This document shows positions 9,045 through 15,372 of a stretch of 22,180 bases of DNA, one piece after another. How positions within the stretch are numbered: the stretch's first letter is position 1; the number at the start of each line of letters is the position of its first letter. The notes beneath the pieces were generated by a model. It was not told the origin of the DNA and made no database searches. It saw nothing but the letters and a program-made list of their open reading frames with translations. This stretch comes from CAYLZW01 sp964388085. Lineage in GTDB: Bacteria > Myxococcota > UBA727 > CAYLZW01. The position numbers and the translations under genes were made by a program. Location: positions 1 through 22,180 of the forward strand of contig CAYLZW010000069.1 in NCBI GenBank assembly GCA_964388085.1, written 5' to 3'.

Positions 9045-9082
9045 CGACCGTCTCTCGCGCGCTCAGGCGAGGGAGACGGTCG
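9045..9082. terminator. Hairpin between convergent ClpP and SecA-like genes
   Basis: CGACCGTCTC (9045-9054) pairs with GAGACGGTCG (9073-9082) in a 10-bp stem. The inner TCGC/GCGA extends it across a 2-base bulge. It spans the stop codon of the SecA-like gene and starts eight bases after the clpP stop. The position suits a bidirectional terminator, though there is no T tract. Confidence 0.5.
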
Positions 9083-11774
9083 GCAGGCTGCCGCAGACCG
9101 CGCGCGTGATGACGTCGCGCGTCGCGTCCATGGCGTCGGTCCAGATGGCGTCCGCCTGCAGCGCGTATTGCACCTTGGGATCCTTCTCGGCGATGGACTG
9201 CCAGCCGATGCCTTGGCGCAGGTAGGCGAGGTCCTCGAGGTGGTACGAGAAGCTGTCGTCGAGCGCCTCGAGCAGCACGAGCTTCAACGCGTCCCGGCCG
9301 GGATCGCCGAGCTTCTCGAGATGGGCGGCGAGCGCCGGCCCGGTACGCGCGAGGATGTGCGCCGTGAGCTCTTCGGCATTCTTACCGCTCCAGGACGGTG
9401 GCGCGTCCTTGCGCTCGGGCAGCGGCACCACATGCGCGAGGTCGACGTAGAGCTTCCACAAGCCGTCGGCACCGCTGCCGTGCTCGGCGAGCACCCGCGA
9501 GACACGCGCGCTCAGCGCCTCTTCCACGATGCCCTGGGTGCCTTCCACGACGTCACCCTGCAGGATCGCATCGCGTTGCTCGAGGTAGCGTTGACGATGC
9601 TGACCGACGACGTTGTCGAACGGTAGCGAGTCCTTCAGCGCGGCCGTGAGCCGGCTCTCCGCGAGCTTGCTGTGCTCCTCGACGAGCTGGCTGACGTCGC
9701 GGCCGACGAGTCCCGCCGCGCCCGGCGGGCGCTCCTTCACCCACGACGGCAGATCGCTGCCGTGGAAGAAGCGGTCCTCGAGGGAGGCGTAGAAGCGCGT
9801 GCTGCCCGGCTGGCCTTGTCGTCCGGCCCGGCCGCGGAGCTGGTTGTCCACCCGCTCGGTGCTGTTGTGCGCGAAGCCCAGCACGAGGAGGCCGCCCCTG
9901 TCGACGACAGCCTGCCGGGTGGCCGCGTCCGCTCCGGCGCCGCCGAGCTTGAAGTCGACGCCACGGCCACCCTTCGGCGTCGCGATGGTGATGCGCCCCG
10001 GCGCGCCCGCCTCGGCGATGACCTTCGCCTCCGCCTCGTCGTTCGTCGCCGTGAGCAGCGCGTGCTCGACGCCGTTCTCCGCGAGCAGCAACGAGAGGGC
10101 CTCGGCCGAGCGCTCGTCGGGGACACCGATGAGCACGGGCCTGCCGCCGTTCGCGGCCTCGCGCGCGTCGTGCAGGAGCGCCAGCGCCTTCTGCTCGATG
10201 GTGGCGAACAGCCTCGTCGGCTCGTCCTTTCGCAGCAGCGGCCGGTGCGTCGGTACGCGCACGACGTCGAGGCCGTACACGTCCTGGAAGAGCTGCTCGC
10301 TGGTCTCGGCCGTCCCGGTCATGCCGGCCACGCGATCGTAGAGCCCGAGGTACTCGCGCAGCGTGATGGAGCCGATGGTCCTCGTCTCGGGCTGGATCTC
10401 GACGCCCTCGCGCGCCTCGATGGACTGGTGCAGGCCGTTCGCCAGGCGACGTCCGGGCAGCATCTCGCCGTTTTGTCCAATGAGCTCGACCTTGTCGTCC
10501 TTGACGATGAAGTCGATGCCGTTCACGAACAGCATGCGCGCGCGCACCGCGCCGTCGATCAGTCGAGCGAGGCCGCCCTGCTGGAAGTCCAGCGAGGACG
10601 ACAGCTCGAGCGCCTGCGCGAGCCGATCGGCGCCCTCGTCGGACAAGACCGCCCAGCCCTCCGCGCGGTCGAACTCGATGTCGCGCCCCGGCTCGAGCTG
10701 CTCGACGGCCGCGGCGATGGTCGTGCGCGCGTTCACCTGCGCATCGTCCGGCCGGCCGGAGATGATGAGCGGCGTGCGCGCGTCGTCGATGAGCAGGCTG
10801 TCGACCTCGTCCATGATGAGCGCCGCGTGCTCTCGCTGGACGCGCGTCGCGGGATCGTGCGCGAGGTTGTCGCGCAGGTGATCGAAGCCGAGCTGCGTCG
10901 CGGTGGCGTAGGTGATGTCGGCGGCGTAGGCCTCGGCGCGCGGGATGTCCTTCGCCTCTCCCTCCGGCGGCGCGAACAAGACCGCGCCCCCGTCGGGGAG
11001 CAGCGCCGCCACGCTGAGGCCGAGCGCGTTGTAGACGGGCGCCATCTCCTCGGCGTCGCGGCGCGCGAGATAGTTGCTCGACGTCGCCACGTGCACGCCG
11101 CGACCGGTCAGCGCGTTCAGCACCGTCGGCGCCACGGCCGAGAGCGTCTTGCCCTCGCCCGTGTACTGCTCGACGACCTTGCCGTGCTGCAGGAGCGCGC
11201 CGGCCTGGAGCTGCACGTCGTAGGGGCGCATCTTCAGCTGCCGGAAGGAAGCCTCCGACGCGAGCGCGAACACCTCCGGGAGCACCGCGTCGAGCGCGTC
11301 CACCTCCGAGCGGCCCGCCGCGGTGAGCTCCGCGATCTGCGCGCGGTAGCCGTCGAGGCGATCGCGCAGCGCTCCGTCCGGCAGGCCCTGGAGCTCCTTC
11401 TCCGCAGCGCGGGTCAACCCGACGACGTCGCCCGCGCGTTCGAGGCTGGCGGGATCGCCGACGCCGATGAGGGCCTGCAGCTTGTTCCACAGCGGCTTCA
11501 CGCTCAGGTTGCCGAGGCGCAGATCGAAGAGGCTGCCGCCCCCGGCGCCGGCGGTGGGCGTAGGTGCGCTCACGCCTACATGCTTCGACAGCGCAGGTGT
11601 CGCGCGATCTGCCGGCGCGCGTGGCTCGACCGCGAGGGTCGACGACGTCACCGCGCCCGACGGAGCCGTCGCGGCAGCCGGTGCTCCTCGCCGCGCGGCG
11701 TCACTCGACAACACAGCAGGGTCGGGCGTGCGTCGCCGGACGGTGGGCAGCGGGGGCGACTTGCGGATGGTCAT
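9063..11774 (-). CDS. Divergent SecA-like ATPase (SecA paralogue) with N-terminal extension and no C-terminal zinc motif
   Basis: A 903-residue protein with SecA domain order. Walker A is YTGEGKT (204-210), Walker B is MDEVDSLLIDDARTPLIISG (321-340), and the preprotein-crosslinking region follows. The second helicase lobe ends in NQLRGRAGRQGQPG with its Arg fingers. The scaffold/wing part ends in YLRQGIGWQSIAEKDPK. Several motifs nearly invariant in housekeeping SecA are altered: the DEHTGR loop reads LIGQNGEMLPGR, TNMAGRGTDI reads TPKGGRGVDF, and GTERHESRRID reads GFAHNSTERVD. The C-terminal CxCxSGxxxxxCHG zinc motif is absent. Residues 1-80 are a basic, Pro/Ala/Ser/Thr-rich disordered extension. 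ATG 11774 has GAGGA about ten bases upstream; GTG 11894 is an alternative. It is divergently transcribed from the DUF1795/endopeptidase pair. Probably a specialised SecA paralogue; its cargo and cellular role are unknown. Confidence 0.88.
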   Translation of the reverse strand: MTIRKSPPLPTVRRRTPDPAVLSSDAARRGAPAAATAPSGAVTSSTLAVEPRAPADRATPALSKHVGVSAPTPTAGAGGGSLFDLRLGNLSVKPLWNKLQALIGVGDPASLERAGDVVGLTRAAEKELQGLPDGALRDRLDGYRAQIAELTAAGRSEVDALDAVLPEVFALASEASFRQLKMRPYDVQLQAGALLQHGKVVEQYTGEGKTLSAVAPTVLNALTGRGVHVATSSNYLARRDAEEMAPVYNALGLSVAALLPDGGAVLFAPPEGEAKDIPRAEAYAADITYATATQLGFDHLRDNLAHDPATRVQREHAALIMDEVDSLLIDDARTPLIISGRPDDAQVNARTTIAAAVEQLEPGRDIEFDRAEGWAVLSDEGADRLAQALELSSSLDFQQGGLARLIDGAVRARMLFVNGIDFIVKDDKVELIGQNGEMLPGRRLANGLHQSIEAREGVEIQPETRTIGSITLREYLGLYDRVAGMTGTAETSEQLFQDVYGLDVVRVPTHRPLLRKDEPTRLFATIEQKALALLHDAREAANGGRPVLIGVPDERSAEALSLLLAENGVEHALLTATNDEAEAKVIAEAGAPGRITIATPKGGRGVDFKLGGAGADAATRQAVVDRGGLLVLGFAHNSTERVDNQLRGRAGRQGQPGSTRFYASLEDRFFHGSDLPSWVKERPPGAAGLVGRDVSQLVEEHSKLAESRLTAALKDSLPFDNVVGQHRQRYLEQRDAILQGDVVEGTQGIVEEALSARVSRVLAEHGSGADGLWKLYVDLAHVVPLPERKDAPPSWSGKNAEELTAHILARTGPALAAHLEKLGDPGRDALKLVLLEALDDSFSYHLEDLAYLRQGIGWQSIAEKDPKVQYALQADAIWTDAMDATRDVITRAVCGSLPTVSLA

Positions 11775-11825
11775 CGATGCTCGGCTTCCTCGCCCACCAA
11801 CCGTCGCCAAAGGCCCGGCCGTACG

Positions 11826-11831
11826 ACTATA
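11826..11831 (-). promoter_or_regulatory. Candidate -10 element for the SecA-like gene
   Basis: On the minus strand TATAGT (one mismatch to TATAAT) lies in the only AT-rich patch of the 131-base divergent region, about 50 bases before the start codon. No good -35 box is visible. Confidence 0.25.
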
Positions 11832-11905
11832 TCTCCCAGCGTATGCCTTTGGCCCTGTACTCTCGCTAACCGTCCTCTCGGCACCTCTCGCCACCAGGTC
11901 CCCCC

Positions 11906-12319
11906 ATGCAGTACGGCTGGCGTCGCTTCTCGTTTGACCTGCCCGACGGCCTCGAGGACGAGAGCGTGCTCACCTTCCTCGCGCTGCACGGCGAGCAGGT
12001 GGCCTTCAACATCACGTTGTCGAGAGCGCCCCTCGGCGCCAGCTTCGACGCCTATCTGGCGGACGCCGTCGATGATCTTCGTCGCTCGCTGAGCGCGTAC
12101 AAGCTGGTCGGGCAGAGCTCGCGAAAGGTCGCCGGCCTCGACGCGCGCGTGCTCGAGCACACGGCCACGTCGCCCGACGGCGAGACGCTGTGTCAGCGGC
12201 AGGCCTACGTCGCGAACGGCAAAGAGGTGCTCATCGTCACCGCCACCGGGCGCGAGGACCAGAAGGCCGACCTCGCGGCGGCGTTCGAGAAGATCCTCAC
12301 GAGCTTCCGCACCGCATGA
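11906..12319 (+). CDS. DcrB/DUF1795-like small protein (Eag-type chaperone candidate)
   Basis: A 137-residue soluble protein without signal peptide. The order matches the DcrB-related (DUF1795) family: an N-terminal strand pair with FDLPDGLEDESV, a central helix with FDAYLADAVDDLRRSL, the late strands CQRQAYVANGKEVLIVTATG, and a C-terminal helix ending ILTSFRTA. Family members in type VI secretion clusters (Eag proteins) are adaptor chaperones that bind hydrophobic N-terminal segments of effectors; others have no known role. Its stop codon overlaps the start of the murein endopeptidase gene (ATGA), so the two are translationally coupled. The downstream protein carries one hydrophobic segment near residue 105, which fits a chaperone-cargo reading. 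That reading is inference. No other type VI secretion gene is in the window. Confidence 0.72.
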   Translation: MQYGWRRFSFDLPDGLEDESVLTFLALHGEQVAFNITLSRAPLGASFDAYLADAVDDLRRSLSAYKLVGQSSRKVAGLDARVLEHTATSPDGETLCQRQAYVANGKEVLIVTATGREDQKADLAAAFEKILTSFRTA

Positions 12320-13656
12320 AGACACGCGGCACACCCATCCAGACAGGCGCTCCTGCGCGCACGCAGGCGCGACGCTCGGCGAACCAGACGTCGTCGACGA
12401 GCGCGCCTCGTGGCGACGCCGCGAGCGGCTCCTCGAGCGCGCGGGACGGCCGTACGCGCTCGCGCCCGGACCGCATGGGCACGGACGCCGGCGCCAAGGC
12501 GGCCCTGCGCGCCCTCGCCCTCGACGTGCGCTCACAGCCCGCCGACAAGACGAGCACGAAGGCCGGCGAGGCCGCGTCTCTCGGCGCCCGCCTGCTGGCC
12601 TTCACCAAGACCGACGGGTTCCGCAAAGGCGCCACCGTCGCCGCGCTCGGCCTCACGCTGCTCGGCGCTGCCAAGCCCGCCATGGCGCAGACCGTCCTCG
12701 TCGACACGCTCGGCTCCAGCGAGCAGCAGCGCGGCGCACGTGGCGTCGGGTCCGGTGCCGGCGCCGGCCCCGCGTCGCCTTGGGTCTTGAACGACATCAC
12801 CCGAGCCATCCGCGGTCAGTCAGCCGCGCCGCTCACGCCGCAACAGGCGCTCATCGAGGCGCGGCTCGCCGCGAACCGGACCGAGCGCACCACGGCCGCC
12901 GCCGACGCCACCCGCGTGGCGATGCCCATTCGACGCCCGGTCGGCGCCGGACAGCCGAACCACGAGGAGGACGTCCGCGTCGTTCAGCAGCGCCTGTCGG
13001 ATCTCGGCTTCCACGTCGACGTCGATGGTGACTTCGGCCCGTCCACGCTCAAGGCCCTGCGCACGGTCAGCGCGCTCGTCGAAGGGAAGGAGCTCGTGCG
13101 GAACGCCGGCGTGCGCGTCGTGCCAGACTCGACCCTGCACCGCTGCATGGAGAGCGAGAGCCTGCCGCGCTGGACCACCATGGCCGAGTCGGGCCCCGGC
13201 TTCCGCAACATCGACGCCGACAACCACGACTACGGCTGGAGCAGCGTCGTCGATGCCGTGCATGGCGCGGGGCAGCGCTACTCCGAGAGCTATCTCGCGG
13301 CGAACCCGAACGCGTCCCCCATCCTCACCAACGACGCGTCCTTGCGCCTCGGCGGCAACACCCCCGATCACGCATCGCACGAGGTCGGCCTGGACCTCGA
13401 CATCCGGCTGCCGAACAAGGCCGTGCCCGGCGCCCCCACGCGTGTCGGACACTCGAGCTACGACCGAGACACCGCGCGCGCGCAGATTCAAGCCTTCATC
13501 GCCGAGGGGACCGTGGAGCGCGTGCTCACCGGCGACAGCGTGCTGCTGCGCGAGTTCCAGCGCTCCTCGGATCCGGACGCCGCCAAGGTGCAAGACGGTG
13601 GACGCTCACACCGCGACCACATCCACGTCGACGTCGCCGCGCCGAAATTCGTGTAG
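12316..13656 (+). CDS. Zinc murein endopeptidase (MepA/M74- or M15-like) with peptidoglycan-binding domain and long basic N-terminus
   Basis: A 446-residue predicted peptidoglycan hydrolase. Residues 1-100 are basic and Ser/Thr/Ala-rich, probably disordered. Residues 104-124 form a hydrophobic segment ending AKPAMA-QT, which looks like a signal-peptidase site after an unusually long n-region. A PG_binding_1-type repeat lies at about 216-250 (VQQRLSDLGF, DGDFGPSTLKAL). The catalytic domain carries the LAS metallopeptidase pattern HxxxxxxD...HxH: His355 and Asp362 in SHEVGLDLDI, and His435 and His437 in RDHIHVDV. His355, Asp362 and His437 are the predicted zinc ligands. The SHxxGLDxDI and HIHV context resembles penicillin-insensitive murein endopeptidase (M74), which cuts D,D cross-links. 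ATG 12316 overlaps the preceding stop by four bases. It could be a cell-wall enzyme or an antibacterial effector; sequence does not decide. Confidence 0.82.
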   Translation: MKTRGTPIQTGAPARTQARRSANQTSSTSAPRGDAASGSSSARDGRTRSRPDRMGTDAGAKAALRALALDVRSQPADKTSTKAGEAASLGARLLAFTKTDGFRKGATVAALGLTLLGAAKPAMAQTVLVDTLGSSEQQRGARGVGSGAGAGPASPWVLNDITRAIRGQSAAPLTPQQALIEARLAANRTERTTAAADATRVAMPIRRPVGAGQPNHEEDVRVVQQRLSDLGFHVDVDGDFGPSTLKALRTVSALVEGKELVRNAGVRVVPDSTLHRCMESESLPRWTTMAESGPGFRNIDADNHDYGWSSVVDAVHGAGQRYSESYLAANPNASPILTNDASLRLGGNTPDHASHEVGLDLDIRLPNKAVPGAPTRVGHSSYDRDTARAQIQAFIAEGTVERVLTGDSVLLREFQRSSDPDAAKVQDGGRSHRDHIHVDVAAPKFV

Positions 13657-13690
13657 CAGCCGCACGCTGCCGGACGCGGCCGAGAGCGGC

Positions 13691-14092
13691 TCAGCGCTCC
13701 TCCTCGGCGTCCGTGGCGAGGCCGACGTACTCGGCGTGGATGGCGCCGCTGTTCAACATGCCCGCGCGATCGATGAAGCGCTCGAGCGCGGCGCGTGGCT
13801 CCACGTCGTCCCCCCAGCGAAAGCTGACGCCGGCGCCATTGCCGGACAAGCGCTGCACGACCACGCCGCGGATGCGGTGGCGCTCTTCGCGGCCGTCCTC
13901 GGATGGCACCAGGATCTCGAGCTGTAGCTCGTCCCCGTCGGCGCAGACGCCGTCCGCGCCGCGCAAGAAGATGCCGCCGAGGCTCAGGTTGTCCGACACC
14001 AGGCGGTAGGGCTTTTCGCCGCGAGAGAAGTGCACGACGAGCCGGACCGGAATGCGCGGGTGCTGGCGGCGGTCATCGTGAGCGAGGCCCAT
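13691..14092 (-). CDS. PilZ-domain protein (c-di-GMP binding)
   Basis: A 133-residue single-domain PilZ protein. The c-di-GMP signature is complete: RxxxR in RRQHPRIPV near the N-terminus and the D/NxSxxG motif in NLSLGGIFL about 25 residues later. The beta-barrel continues through RIRGVVVQRLSGNGAGVSF. ATG 14092 is chosen because GGGAG lies six bases upstream and the domain starts at once; the longer open frame above it is shadow sequence. The short C-terminal tail (about 30 residues) is acidic. It lies 133 bases downstream of the last shell gene on the same strand and may be the end of the BMC transcript. Its output partner is unknown. Confidence 0.9.
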   Translation of the reverse strand: MGLAHDDRRQHPRIPVRLVVHFSRGEKPYRLVSDNLSLGGIFLRGADGVCADGDELQLEILVPSEDGREERHRIRGVVVQRLSGNGAGVSFRWGDDVEPRAALERFIDRAGMLNSGAIHAEYVGLATDAEEER

Positions 14093-14225
14093 GAAGCTCC
14101 CTGTCCTGCGCTCGTCAACGTGCGCGGCCCGTTGGCAGCTCGTTGTTACCGTTCCGCTCGCGAGCAGGGCAACGTGTCTCAGCCTTACATGCCGAAGTCT
14201 CCCACCTGCGCGCTCGTCGTCGGGC

Positions 14226-14780
14226 TCAACCGAAGAAGCCGCGCACCTCGAGGTGTGGGCGCGGGATGAGCTCGATGCCGACCAGGCGCTCGGGCCGCAC
14301 GTGCTCGCGAACGGCGGCGAGCGCGGCCTCGACGTCACCGAGCGCGCCCGCCAACGTGAAGTAGCCCTTGCCGCCGATGCCCACCGCGAGCTGCATGCGC
14401 GGCACCGAGACCTCGGTCGCCTTGAGCGCGATGTCGGCCGCCGCCAACGTCGCCGCTACCGTGTGGAGCTCCACGACGCCGACGCTCTCACCCGGCTCCG
14501 GCGCGATCACGCCGTCGAGCGCGGGCAGCAGCGATCGATGCGCGTAGGGCAGGAACAGCTCGTCGAGCAGCTGCGCGCCGGCCGTCTCGCGCGCGGCGTC
14601 GAGGGACTCGCCCACCGCGGCGACGTCGCCGCCGAAGAGGATGATGAGCTTTCCGGGCGTCACCGGCCGGGCGAGCTTGACCGTCACGCGCGCGCGCTTC
14701 GCGATGGCGTCGAGCGTCACGTAGCCGCGCGAGATGGTCTCCACCTCGACGAGGGCGACGGCCTCGTACGCGCCAGTCAT
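14226..14780 (-). CDS. BMC-T shell protein (tandem BMC domains, single-layer type)
   Basis: A 184-residue trimeric shell protein with two BMC folds in tandem, at about 5-90 and 98-184. The first begins AVALVEVETISRGYVTLDAIAK and has pore-side GKLIILFGGDVAAV. The second begins VGVVELHTVAATLAAADIALKA and has GIGGKGYFTLAGALGDVEAAL. LLDELFLPYAH precedes the junction and IPRPHLEVRGFFG closes the protein. From memory it resembles the single-layer BMC-T of Haliangium ochraceum. Six BMC domains per trimer would form a hexagon-like tile with one larger central pore. The start is four bases beyond the pyrophosphatase stop, so the two are very likely translationally coupled. No Cys suitable for a pore iron-sulfur cluster is seen. 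Confidence 0.9.
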   Translation of the reverse strand: MTGAYEAVALVEVETISRGYVTLDAIAKRARVTVKLARPVTPGKLIILFGGDVAAVGESLDAARETAGAQLLDELFLPYAHRSLLPALDGVIAPEPGESVGVVELHTVAATLAAADIALKATEVSVPRMQLAVGIGGKGYFTLAGALGDVEAALAAVREHVRPERLVGIELIPRPHLEVRGFFG

Positions 14781-14784
14781 CGCC

Positions 14785-15330
14785 TCAGCGCGCTCCGAGC
14801 GCGGGCAGGATCTCGCGATCGTACTTCTGCATGGCCGCCTGCACCGTCGCCATGGCGTCGTCGACGCCCTTGGGCGCCGCCACGCGCACCTCTTTGCCTT
14901 CGAGGGCCTTGTAGTCGCCGAAGAAGCGCATCACCTCGTTCATGCGAAACGGCGGCAGGTCGCCGAGCGAGCGGATGCCGTCGAAGCCGGGGTCGCCGAT
15001 CTGCACGGCGATGACCTTGTCGTCCGCCTCGCCGCTGTCGATCATGGGCATGACGCCGATGATGCGCGCGGGCACGATGGCGCCGGGGATGACCTCCTCC
15101 TGGCCGAGCACGAGGATGTCGAGCGCGTCACCGTCCTCGGCGAAGGTGCGCGGGATGAAGCCGTAGTTCGCCGGGTAGTGCACGGCGCCGTAGAGCACGC
15201 GCGTCGCCCGCAGCACGCCCAGCTCTTTGTCGAGCTCGTACTTCACGCGCCCGCCGCGCGGGATCTCGATGATGGCGTCGACGAGACGCGGGGCCGCGTC
15301 ACCGATGGGGATGTCGTGCCAGAGGTGCAT
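14785..15330 (-). CDS. ppa: Inorganic pyrophosphatase, class I (family I), in BMC operon
   Basis: A 181-residue soluble enzyme hydrolysing pyrophosphate to two phosphates. All family I active-site positions I could check are present: Glu of IEIP, Lys and Glu of VKYEL, Arg of RVLY, both Tyr of HYPANYG, the metal-binding Asp triad in EDGDALDILVLG (Ala replaces the usual Pro), Asp-Asp-Lys of MIDSGEADDKV, and Tyr-Lys of DYKALE. It is therefore expected to be active. AAGGGAG lies nine bases before ATG 15330. It sits between the aldehyde dehydrogenase gene (42 bases upstream) and BMC-T (four bases downstream) on the same strand. No extra encapsulation helix is obvious at either end, so whether it works inside or outside the compartment is open. 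A pyrophosphatase is not part of classical Pdu or Eut operons. Confidence 0.95.
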   Translation of the reverse strand: MHLWHDIPIGDAAPRLVDAIIEIPRGGRVKYELDKELGVLRATRVLYGAVHYPANYGFIPRTFAEDGDALDILVLGQEEVIPGAIVPARIIGVMPMIDSGEADDKVIAVQIGDPGFDGIRSLGDLPPFRMNEVMRFFGDYKALEGKEVRVAAPKGVDDAMATVQAAMQKYDREILPALGAR

Positions 15331-15372
15331 ACGCGTTGGCTCCCTTCAACCGCCTCGCTCGCGCGCGAGCGC

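Noticed and set aside
13659..13692. Inverted repeats (AGCCGC/GCGGCT and GCCGC/GCGGC) between the endopeptidase and PilZ genes
   Set aside because: Stems are only 5-6 bp with 12-21 base loops and no T tract; in GC-rich DNA such pairs are frequent.
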